5,180 nt of DNA from Deltaproteobacteria bacterium (GCA_019313505.1 JAFDBA010000179.1:1-5180); one strand, 5' to 3'; shown: positions 1-5,180, counted from the stretch's first letter. Made by a program: numbers and translations. Notes: a model not told the origin generated them from the letters alone.

Positions 1-114
1 AGCCTCATTATCAACCATAACTTTGATTAAACCAGGGTTTGCTTCCTCGATAGCCGCTTTTGTCTGAAGTACCGGGGCCGGACATGCCAGACCCCTGGCG
101 TCGATCTCTTTCAT
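1..114 (-). CDS. yedF: TusA/YedF-type sulfur-carrier protein, N-terminal part
   Basis: This is a partial gene. The first 38 codons are present and the frame stays open to the left edge, so the C-terminus is missing. The N-terminus reads MKEIDARGLACPAPVLQTKA and contains the CPxP motif (Cys11-Pro-Ala-Pro14) of the TusA/SirA fold. In that family the Cys carries a persulfide in sulfur relay or a related redox role in the cytoplasm. The later stretch VMVDNEA resembles YedF, the selenium-metabolism-linked protein with a TusA-like N-domain and a DsrE-like C-domain, more than E. coli TusA. The C-domain cannot be seen, so the symbol yedF is tentative and a single-domain TusA paralogue is the alternative. 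The ATG at 112-114 is supported by an AGAGGT ribosome site six bases upstream. The gene follows the pst operon on the same strand but is separated by the repeat element, so it is probably transcribed on its own. Confidence 0.82.
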   Translation of the reverse strand, partial: MKEIDARGLACPAPVLQTKAAIEEANPGLIKVMVDNEA

Positions 115-120
115 GGCTTT

Positions 121-126
121 ACCTCT
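121..126 (-). promoter_or_regulatory. Ribosome binding site of the CPxP gene
   Basis: On the minus strand AGAGGT lies six bases before the ATG at 114. It fixes that ATG as the start of the TusA/YedF-type gene. Confidence 0.7.
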
Positions 127-186
127 TATGTTTCTGGTGGGACTCAAGGCCTTTTCCCAACAGGCGATAAGTTGTTTTAAATTATG

Positions 187-355
187 AACATCCAACATCC
201 AACGTCGAACGTTGAACATCGAATAAGGATGTCGCTCCGCTCCTCAAATTATTCGAATTGGGGCGAAGCCCCTAAGTTCTTTTAATGAAATTCTTGTCCT
301 TGTTTTTGTCTTTCATTCACCATTCGATGTTGGACGTTCGATGTTCGATGTTCAT
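187..355. repeat. Inverted-repeat element built of degenerate 7-bp units
   Basis: The left arm (187-224) is five consecutive heptads on the plus strand: AACATCC, AACATCC, AACGTCG, AACGTTG and AACATCG, ending in AAT. The right arm (322-355) is the inverted form with four heptads: CGATGTT (325-331), GGACGTT (332-338), CGATGTT (339-345) and CGATGTT (346-352). Its outer end, ATGAACATC on the minus strand, matches the outer end of the left arm at 184-192. The spacer of about 97 bp is unique and contains a GC hairpin at 260-272. No protein is encoded in 115-351. The heptads are degenerate and contiguous, unlike CRISPR repeats and spacers. I recall very similar heptad sequences recurring between genes in deltaproteobacterial genomes, but copy number could not be checked here. 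The arms could form a long imperfect stem. The element overlaps the last codon and stop of the broken pstB at 352-357. Confidence 0.8.
255..279. other. GC-rich hairpin inside the repeat spacer
   Basis: A 5-bp GGGGC/GCCCC stem with a GAA loop lies at 260-272. It can be extended to positions 255 and 279 through GAA/TTC and TT/AA pairs with single-base bulges. The T-rich stretch TTCTTTT follows on the plus strand, whereas the known genes on both sides are on the minus strand and the minus-strand exit side reads AATTCG. It is therefore not a canonical terminator for the pst operon. It may simply be a structural part of the repeat element. Confidence 0.5.
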
Positions 356-1161
356 CTTTTAATAGGTTCATCTGTTTTACCGATGAAATTTTCTTGTGTC
401 AGATACTCATCCACGATCTTCTTGGTTTTTAACAGTCCCTCAATTTCCCTTATTTCGATAACCCATCACTCACAACCAATAGCTTTTAGGAGAGAAAGAC
501 GGTCTTGAATTTCCCCTCGGATAATTCCATGACCGTATCGGCAATTCTTTTCACTTGATCCAGGTAGTGGGAAACTATCAGGAGCGTACATCGGCTCTTG
601 AGACTTAGCAATAGTTCTTCAATGACGGCACCGGCACCGGCATCCAAGGATGATGAGGGTTCATCCAATAGCAAAATCTCCGGTTCAAGGATCAGGGCCC
701 TGGCAATGCAGATCGTCAGTTAGCCGATCTTTGACTTCTTCCCAGAGAAAGGCTCTTTTCAAAGCTGTTTCAACTTTCATGGAAATATGGTTTCTGTCTT
801 TCAAGCCTGCTAATTTTAACGGAAACCCAACATTTTTATATATGCTCATGGGCAGTGGATTGGGAACCTGAAAAACCATCCCAACCAAACGCCTCAATCG
901 GGGAAGTGGATAAGACGGCTTATATATATTGCAGAATCGATTGTCAAATCGGATCTCTACCTTTCCTTCTATCCTGGCCTCGGGAATGCTTTCCCACAGA
1001 CGGTTTAAGGTCATCAGAAAAGTAGTTTTACCTTTGCCCGAAGGGCCCACAATGGCCGTAATGGTGTTTTCCGAAAAGCGGGCCGTGATATTATTCAAAA
1101 CCGGATGCTCACCATAAGAAAAAGAAAGACCATCAATTTTTATTTTTTCCTTATTTTCCAT
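352..1161 (-). pseudogene. pstB: Broken PstB-like phosphate ABC transporter ATPase
   Basis: This is the ATPase of the pst transporter, in three pieces. Piece 1 (1161 to about 712) has the Walker A motif GPSGKGKT (residues 39-46) and the Q-loop VGMVFQVPNPLPMSIY (Gln98), both strongly PstB-like, and runs to KDRLTDD. The same frame then ends in a stop after eight unrelated residues. Piece 2, shifted in frame (about 713-510), resumes at CIARALILEPEILLLDEPSSSLD (CIAR, Walker B, D-loop) and includes the H-loop VSHYLDQVKRIAD. The segment that normally joins them, with the LSGGQ ABC signature, is absent; about 38 nt are missing by comparison with PstB. Piece 3 (462-352) resumes at VIEIREIEGLL, matching the usual PstB C-terminus. 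An extra stretch of about 47 nt (509-463) with stops separates it from piece 2. Pieces 1 and 3 share a frame, so the two lesions fit an ancestor of about 267 residues. The start is the ATG at 1161, 31 bases after the pstA stop. Without the signature motif, ATP hydrolysis by the usual mechanism is not expected. Confidence 0.88.
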
Positions 1162-1192
1162 AAACAGGTTTTTATAACCCTTAAAATTTAAT

Positions 1193-2077
1193 TCATGGTT
1201 TGTAAAGAACGTGATAAGTCAGACGATGTTTAATAAAGAATGCAATCGCAAACAGCAGTCCGCAGATAACCAACAGAATTATCGCCGCCCCGTATCCGCT
1301 CAAAAGTTTTTGTTTATTAGAATATTGGGAAGAAATATAGTAAATATAAAACGGGAGCGCCTCGTAATTTGAAAAAACGGACTTTGGGACTCCTGCCGTA
1401 GCCACAACGCCGGTGAGCATGATCACAGCCGTATCCTCAGCGCACCTGCCGATGGACAATATAACACCGCTGGCGATACCGGAAAGGGATCTGGGAATCA
1501 GGACATGAAAGATATTTTGTAGTTTTGTAGCGCCCAGCGCCGGTGCTGTTCGTCGTATGTCTTCAGGGAGATTTTCCAAAGAGACCTGGGTGGTGCGGAT
1601 AAGGTAAGGTAAAACCAGAAAAGCCAGAGACAGAGCAGATATTAAAAGGCAAGGATAAATCCGGGAGGAAAAATAATTGTGCAAAAATATGGCAACCGAA
1701 AACCCGAACAGCCCTACCACTATGGATGGAATTCCAGCCAAAATATCGAAAAACAGGCTAAAAACCCTTTTTACAATTCCCCGACAATATTCTGCCATGT
1801 ATATACCGGCTGCAAGTCCTATGGGTATCGCGAAGGAAACGGACAAAGCCACCAGTGCAAATGTGCCGAGAATTGCCGGGAACAGACCGTCAAAGACCTG
1901 TTTGCGAAAAAAAAGCGCATCCATAGGATCGGTTTCTCCAAATATGAGAGTGATGTTTATCGTGCCAAGGCCTTTTATAAGCAAATAACCGACTATACAG
2001 GAAACGGTCCCCAGAAGAACCATAGCACAAATCCACGAAAACCCCGTCACACCTTTTTCCAGCACACGATTCATCAT
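1193..2077 (-). CDS. pstA: Phosphate ABC transporter permease PstA
   Basis: This encodes an inner-membrane permease of 294 residues, a normal length for PstA. About six hydrophobic segments are visible, near residues 12-35, 68-92, 105-131, 142-162, 198-224 and 262-285. The cytoplasmic EAA-type loop that docks on the ATPase is at about 178-196 (APALGATKLQNIFHVLIPR). The stretch DILAGIPSIVVGLFG (111-125) and the region GRCAEDTAVIMLTG (210-223) match PstA; the latter is a variant of the usual GRAAGETA. It pairs with PstC to form the channel. Its ATG overlaps the pstC stop by four bases (ATGA, 2074-2077), and GGAG lies a few bases upstream inside pstC; a second ATG follows directly at 2074. The reading frame is intact although the partner ATPase gene downstream is broken. 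Phosphate as substrate is inferred from family and operon. Confidence 0.92.
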   Translation of the reverse strand: MMNRVLEKGVTGFSWICAMVLLGTVSCIVGYLLIKGLGTINITLIFGETDPMDALFFRKQVFDGLFPAILGTFALVALSVSFAIPIGLAAGIYMAEYCRGIVKRVFSLFFDILAGIPSIVVGLFGFSVAIFLHNYFSSRIYPCLLISALSLAFLVLPYLIRTTQVSLENLPEDIRRTAPALGATKLQNIFHVLIPRSLSGIASGVILSIGRCAEDTAVIMLTGVVATAGVPKSVFSNYEALPFYIYYISSQYSNKQKLLSGYGAAIILLVICGLLFAIAFFIKHRLTYHVLYKP

Positions 2078-2931
2078 TTTCTTCTCCAGGGCATCAAATC
2101 AAAAGACCGAACCGATAAGGTTATGAAAGTGGTGAAGAGATAAAGGATGATGCCGCAGGCAAAGAGGGTTTTAAATTCCAAACTCTCAAAATCAGCGGCG
2201 ATGATCAAAGCGATATGTGCGGTGAGCGTTCTTGTCGAATCCAGAACAGAATCAGGAATCGCCACCGCATTTCCCGCAATCATCAATGCAATCATGGTAT
2301 CCCCCATAGCCCTTCCCAGGGCCAGAATCAGCCCCGTTATGACTCCTCGCAATGAATAGGGCAGAATAACATACAGAATTTTTTGGGCTTTATTTCCTCC
2401 CAATGCATCCACTGCATCCAGGAAAGGTTTTGGCACCTGGTCAAAGCTGTCCGAAAAAAAGAGAATCATGGTGGGTGAAATTAGAATTGCCAAAAGTATG
2501 GATGCAGACAGAATACACATTCCTGACCCGTGTTCGAATAGCTCCCGGATTATGGGAACCAGAAGGAAAATACCAACAAATCCATAGATAACCGTAGGAA
2601 TTCCCGTCATCATCTGAACGATTTTTTTCAGGACCCGGCCGAATCTTTTGGGCCCCAACACACTGATAAATGCTGAACACCCAAGGCTCAAAGGAAAAGC
2701 AAATACCAAACCGATAAGGGAGATAGACAGGGTTCCCACAATCATGGGGTAAATACCATAAGTGCCGTAATCCGGCAACCAGGGTTGTGAAAGCAGCTCA
2801 AAAAATTGACCTCCCTTAAACAAAGGGAAGCCCAAAATCACCATGAATCCGAAGATGAGGACGGTAATTGAAAGACTCAGTACTGCCGCAATCCAAAAGA
2901 ATTTTTCTATAGAGCGATCAATGAGCTTCAT
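2074..2931 (-). CDS. pstC: Phosphate ABC transporter permease PstC
   Basis: This encodes an inner-membrane permease of 285 residues. A first transmembrane helix (about 12-36) is followed by a periplasmic segment with WLPDYGTYGIYPMIVGTLSIS (51-71), typical of PstC. Further membrane segments lie near 65-92, 108-128, 138-160, 195-222 and 255-275. MTGIPTVIYGFVGIF (108-122) and the EAA loop DAVDALGGNKAQKILYVILP (172-191) are family hallmarks, as is GRAMGDTMIALMIAGN (206-221). The start ATG at 2931 overlaps the pstS stop by one base (TAATG) and has no close strong ribosome site, so translation is probably coupled to pstS. It pairs with PstA to form the membrane channel. The frame is intact. Confidence 0.93.
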   Translation of the reverse strand: MKLIDRSIEKFFWIAAVLSLSITVLIFGFMVILGFPLFKGGQFFELLSQPWLPDYGTYGIYPMIVGTLSISLIGLVFAFPLSLGCSAFISVLGPKRFGRVLKKIVQMMTGIPTVIYGFVGIFLLVPIIRELFEHGSGMCILSASILLAILISPTMILFFSDSFDQVPKPFLDAVDALGGNKAQKILYVILPYSLRGVITGLILALGRAMGDTMIALMIAGNAVAIPDSVLDSTRTLTAHIALIIAADFESLEFKTLFACGIILYLFTTFITLSVRSFDLMPWRRK

Positions 2932-3758
2932 TATTGAACAGGGATAAATCCTTTTTCAGACGCAATTTTCTGGCCTTCAGGGCTAAAGATAAAATCAATG
3001 AACTTTTTTGTCAAACCCGAGGGTTCGCCCTTTGTATTACTGTAAAGTCCTCGAGCGATTTGATACTTGCCCTGTTTCACATTTTCCAAGGTCGGTACTA
3101 CCCCGCCTAATGCAACCGGAGCCACACTTTCGTCAATATAACCGACGGACACATACCCGATGGCATAAGGATCACTCGATATGGCCGATTTCATGGCTCC
3201 ATTTGAAACGACGAAATTCGCCTTGGCGGTAATCTCTCCTTTGTCGAGGGCCTTTTTCCAGAATACCGCCCTTGTACCGCTGGCCTTGTCCCTGGTGTAA
3301 ACATTGATGGGCTTGTCCACGCCGCCTATGCTTTTCCAATTGTTAATTTTCCCGGAAAAAATATCAATAAGCTGGGCCTTGCTTAGTGCTTTTACCTTAT
3401 TCCCCGGGTTTACGACAACACCGACTCCGTCAATAGCCCATTTAAACATTTTCAACTGATATTTATTGATCTCCTTATCGGTGGGTTTGCGGCCGGAATT
3501 TCCGATATCCACAAGGCCCTCACCCACCTGCTTGATGCCGACCCCTGATCCGCCTCCGGCAATAATGATCTGAATATCGCCGTTAAAGGTCATAATCCGT
3601 TTGGCTGCCTCTTTCATCACCGGAATGTGGGCCGTGCCTCCTGCAATTCTCAGAGTTCCTTTCATGCCCTCAAACAGGTCCAAATTTCCTGCAAAAGCAG
3701 ATAAATTTCCCGCCATCATAAAGACAAAGATCCATGCCAAACAACTTGCTCTTTTCAT
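2931..3758 (-). CDS. pstS: Periplasmic phosphate-binding protein, PstS family
   Basis: This encodes a substrate-binding protein of 275 residues. A signal peptide is clear: KR near the start, a hydrophobic core (about 5-19), and an AFA signal-peptidase I site with predicted cleavage after Ala23. The mature protein has the PBP2/PstS-like landmarks LRIAGGTAHIPVMKEAAKR (36-54), IAGGGSGVGIKQVGEGLVDIGNSGRKP (66-92), DGVGVVVNP (110-118), LIDIFSGKINNWKSIGG (130-146) and YTRDKASGTRAVFW (154-167), where SGTR is a family phosphate-contact motif. The first contact loop is GGTAH instead of the usual GST(T/S), so phosphate is likely but another oxyanion cannot be excluded. The start is the ATG at 3758 with an ideal AAGGAGG seven bases upstream. 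It is the first gene of the operon, with pstC immediately after it. Confidence 0.92.
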   Translation of the reverse strand: MKRASCLAWIFVFMMAGNLSAFAGNLDLFEGMKGTLRIAGGTAHIPVMKEAAKRIMTFNGDIQIIIAGGGSGVGIKQVGEGLVDIGNSGRKPTDKEINKYQLKMFKWAIDGVGVVVNPGNKVKALSKAQLIDIFSGKINNWKSIGGVDKPINVYTRDKASGTRAVFWKKALDKGEITAKANFVVSNGAMKSAISSDPYAIGYVSVGYIDESVAPVALGGVVPTLENVKQGKYQIARGLYSNTKGEPSGLTKKFIDFIFSPEGQKIASEKGFIPVQ

Positions 3759-3765
3759 AGCTATT

Positions 3766-3772
3766 CCTCCTT
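3766..3772 (-). promoter_or_regulatory. Strong ribosome binding site of pstS
   Basis: On the minus strand AAGGAGG lies seven bases before the pstS ATG at 3758. This is a full consensus Shine-Dalgarno match and suggests high expression of the binding protein. Confidence 0.85.
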
Positions 3773-3791
3773 TATTTTGAATACTAAAATC

Positions 3792-3820
3792 TAATTACAA
3801 AGGATATTACGATTTGTCAA
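3792..3820 (-). promoter_or_regulatory. Candidate promoter of the pst operon
   Basis: On the minus strand a perfect TTGACA (3820-3815) is followed by 17 bases and TAATTA (3797-3792). The -35 is consensus and the -10 is weak, as is common for activated promoters. The predicted transcript start lies about 25-30 bases before the pstS start codon. I found no clear pair of CTGTCAT-type Pho-box repeats, so PhoB control is not shown by the sequence. Confidence 0.45.
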
Positions 3821-3911
3821 ACTGGAAAATCCGATACTTAAAGGCCGTTTTCATAGAAAAAACCGATCAGTGAAACCGGGGGATAACCTGAAAGGAAATA
3901 AAACTATATGG

Positions 3912-3932
3912 TTATTTAATTCTATTAAATAA
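3912..3932. promoter_or_regulatory. Perfect 9-bp inverted repeat upstream of the regulator promoter
   Basis: The arms TTATTTAAT and ATTAAATAA are perfect reverse complements separated by TCT. The site ends eight bases before the -35 box at 3941 of the XRE-family gene. Its position and symmetry would suit an operator for a dimeric HTH protein, possibly the product of the adjacent gene. The region is very AT-rich, which makes chance symmetry more likely. Confidence 0.4.
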
Positions 3933-3940
3933 ATTAATAA

Positions 3941-3969
3941 TTGACAATAAATAATCTATATAGTATAAA
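3941..3969 (+). promoter_or_regulatory. Near-consensus promoter abutting the start codon of the XRE gene
   Basis: TTGACA (3941-3946), an exact 17-bp spacer and TATAAA (3964-3969) form a near-ideal sigma-70 promoter. The -10 box touches the ATG at 3970, so transcription would begin at about 3976-3978, at the second in-frame ATG (3976). No Shine-Dalgarno sequence precedes either ATG. Together these point to a leaderless mRNA. Confidence 0.65.
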
Positions 3970-5112
3970 ATGATAATGAAAATAGATCTTACATTTATCG
4001 GGAGAAACATCCGTAGATTAAGAAGGCAGCGCAACTTGACCATGGCTGAGCTGGCCGATAAAATAGGAATGAGCCAGGTGCCTCTGGGACGTATTGAACG
4101 TGGGGTAAACGCTCCGTCCGCATCCGTGATCTATCGGCTAAGAAAAGCATTGGGCGTTTCAGTAGACACTCTGTTCGCCGAAGATGAACACGAATTTAAA
4201 TCGTTTCAGTATGAAAGTGCACAAAACCCCTTTCCGGTTCCCCTCGACGATCCTGATAAAGAACTCCCTGTTAGCATTAAGACCATGGCCCATGAAATCA
4301 TCAATGCATTCTGGGCCCTGGAAGATATCTGCAACGCACAAAAAAGAGCCGGGATCCCTCTGTTTATTCCTTTTGAGCCCACTGAATCCGGTATGGAAGC
4401 GCTGGCAGTATCGGTTCGGCGATATACCGGGATTGAACACGGGGTTGTGTTCGACTATTTTGAACTTTTTGAGAATCAGGGATTCCGGGTTATTGTCGTG
4501 CCCATGCTTAAAACGTTAGACAGCTTTTCCTATTATGACCCGTTATATCAAAACGCTTTTTTCTTCCTCAATGCACGTCATAATCCCGAACGGCAGCTTT
4601 TCCGCCTGGCATATGAATTGGGCAAAGTCCTGATCCTGACATGCGCCATGAACCGGGGCGAAAACGTGTTCAAGGACCCGGACGATTCATCCCCCTCAGC
4701 CGAAAAACCCTTTACCGCACACCGGGCAGCCCGGCGTTTTGCCGCAACATTTTTAATGCCTGCAAATGCCGTATGCGATACGGTTTCGCAACTGGGCATC
4801 CGGAAAAAGCACTGGTCCTATGAACTTTTGCTGCGCATCAAACACCGTTTCGGTGTTTCTGCGGAAGCCTTTTTATACCGGTTGGATGAACTGAACTTGA
4901 TAGATCTCTCCCTGGTTCAACCGCTTAAAGCCAAAATCCATAAACATTATGGAAAAACAGATTTTGGCGAACCCGACCTTTCCAGAAGGCTTTTAACCCC
5001 CAACGGACGGCTATGGGATCTGGTATTAACGGGAAAAGAATCGGAAGAAGGACGTGAGGAAGCGCTTGAAATTGAGAAAGTATTGAAAAAGTGGAAAGCG
5101 GTGAAAAAATGA
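3970..5112 (+). CDS. XRE-family HTH protein with ImmA/IrrE-like domain lacking metal ligands
   Basis: This encodes a cytoplasmic protein of 380 residues. Residues about 7-69 form an XRE/Cro-type helix-turn-helix (IGRNIRRLRRQRNLTMAELA, then SQVPLGRIERGVNAPS). Residues about 110-300 resemble the ImmA/IrrE (DUF955) metallopeptidase-like domain found in stress and phage-type regulators. Where such proteins carry HExxH, this one has YELGK (residues 215-219; the Glu is kept and both His are lost). The third-ligand region, normally E-x-x-A-N-x-F-A, reads HRAARRFAATFLMP (251-264) with His in place of Glu. Zinc peptidase activity is therefore unlikely, and a sensing or scaffold role for the domain is inferred. 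The C-terminus is charged and probably helical. The ATG at 3970 gives the longest frame; the ATG at 3976 would give 378 residues and suits the promoter better. Any start further downstream would cut the HTH. It is divergent from pstS and may regulate that operon or itself; no direct evidence shows this. Confidence 0.85.
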   Translation: MIMKIDLTFIGRNIRRLRRQRNLTMAELADKIGMSQVPLGRIERGVNAPSASVIYRLRKALGVSVDTLFAEDEHEFKSFQYESAQNPFPVPLDDPDKELPVSIKTMAHEIINAFWALEDICNAQKRAGIPLFIPFEPTESGMEALAVSVRRYTGIEHGVVFDYFELFENQGFRVIVVPMLKTLDSFSYYDPLYQNAFFFLNARHNPERQLFRLAYELGKVLILTCAMNRGENVFKDPDDSSPSAEKPFTAHRAARRFAATFLMPANAVCDTVSQLGIRKKHWSYELLLRIKHRFGVSAEAFLYRLDELNLIDLSLVQPLKAKIHKHYGKTDFGEPDLSRRLLTPNGRLWDLVLTGKESEEGREEALEIEKVLKKWKAVKK

Positions 5113-5119
5113 AAAAAAC

Positions 5120-5131
5120 GTATTGCATTAC
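5120..5131. repeat. 12-bp near-palindrome, copy 1 of 2
   Basis: GTATTGCATTAC is symmetric at 10 of 12 positions (GTA-TGCA-TAC with two mismatched positions). An identical copy starts 33 bp downstream. It begins eight bases after the stop codon of the XRE-family gene. It is a candidate operator half of a paired site. Confidence 0.6.
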
Positions 5132-5151
5132 ATTAATCATAATATTATAAT
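5123..5151 (+). promoter_or_regulatory. Candidate promoter directed out of the right edge
   Basis: TTGCAT (5123-5128), a 17-bp spacer and a perfect TATAAT (5146-5151) form a promoter-like pair on the plus strand. The -35 lies inside the first 12-bp repeat, and the second repeat sits where transcription would start. The -10 overlaps the palindrome TATTATAATA (5143-5152). The AT-rich background raises the chance of a false match, and no downstream gene is visible in the window. Confidence 0.4.
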
Positions 5152-5152
5152 A

Positions 5153-5164
5153 GTATTGCATTAC
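5153..5164. repeat. 12-bp near-palindrome, copy 2 of 2
   Basis: This is an identical copy of GTATTGCATTAC. The 33-bp distance from the first copy is about three helical turns, so both would face the same side of the DNA. The remaining bases to the edge are AT-rich with no visible gene start. Confidence 0.6.
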
Positions 5165-5180
5165 GATTAGATTATATTTA

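Noticed and set aside
260..285. Rho-independent terminator for the pst operon
   Set aside because: The hairpin is good but the T-rich tail lies on the plus-strand side, while the operon is transcribed on the minus strand.
187..355. Possible CRISPR-like array
   Set aside because: The repeats are 7 bp, contiguous and degenerate, and they are arranged as two inverted blocks. There are no unique spacers between repeats and no cas genes.
486..674. Separate small ATPase-like protein carrying Walker B
   Set aside because: It has no Walker A or signature motif and its start would be a TTG inside the Walker B strand. It is the middle piece of the broken pstB.
690..740. Programmed frameshift joining the two pstB pieces
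   Set aside because: A frameshift would not restore the missing LSGGQ segment, and no slippery heptamer with a downstream structure is evident at the junction.
1679..2143. Open frame of 154 codons on the plus strand
   Set aside because: It lies antisense to pstA, whose family motifs are clear. The translation has no recognisable domain and there is no ribosome site.
3800..3860. Possible PhoB box upstream of pstS
   Set aside because: The TGTCAA at 3815-3820 is the reverse of the -35 TTGACA. No second CTGTCAT-like repeat appears at the expected 11-bp spacing.
3842..3862. Small hairpin in the divergent intergenic region (TTTTC/GAAAA around ATA)
   Set aside because: Only five weak A-T-rich pairs with one G-C form, so it is indistinguishable from chance.
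4925..5161. Open frame of 78 codons on the minus strand starting in the AT-rich right edge
   Set aside because: Most of it is antisense to the 3' end of the XRE-family gene, and its start falls in the duplicated operator-like repeat. There is no ribosome site or family similarity.

Overview
The window looks like a chromosomal segment of moderate GC from a Gram-negative bacterium. My best guess is a deltaproteobacterium (Desulfobacterota, Desulfobacterales or Geobacter-like). The guess rests on three remembered resemblances: a YedF-type sulfur-carrier gene start, a PstS variant of the kind I associate with Geobacter and relatives, and a degenerate 7-bp inverted-repeat element that I associate with intergenic DNA of such genomes. 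None of these was checked against a database.

Layout. Positions 1-114 (minus strand) hold the first 38 codons of a TusA/YedF-type CPxP protein that runs off the left edge. Positions 115-351 carry no gene. They contain two inverted arrays of 7-bp units (187-224 and 322-355) around a spacer with a GC hairpin. The right array reaches into the last codon and stop of the next gene. Positions 352-3758 (minus strand) are a tightly packed phosphate-type ABC transporter operon in the order pstS-pstC-pstA-pstB. Positions 3759-3969 are a divergent promoter region. Positions 3970-5112 (plus strand) encode a 380-residue XRE-type DNA-binding protein fused to an ImmA/IrrE-like domain. Positions 5113-5180 are AT-rich and carry a duplicated 12-bp near-palindrome around a promoter-like sequence pointing out of the window.

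How it works together. PstS would bind the anion in the periplasm, PstC and PstA would form the membrane channel, and PstB would power transport. The ATPase gene is broken: a deletion of about 38 nt removed the LSGGQ signature segment, and an extra segment of about 47 nt disrupts the 3' end. As read, the operon therefore encodes a binding protein and two permeases without a working motor. It would need an ATPase supplied from elsewhere, or the operon is decaying. No phoU follows pstB.

The XRE/ImmA protein has lost all three expected metal ligands of its peptidase-like domain. Its promoter lies so close to the start codon that a leaderless mRNA is likely. Its divergent position makes it a candidate regulator of the pst operon or of itself, which is inference. 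I see no convincing new defence system. The most notable items are the broken pstB, the probable leaderless pseudo-peptidase regulator, the heptad inverted-repeat element and the paired operator-like sites at the right edge.
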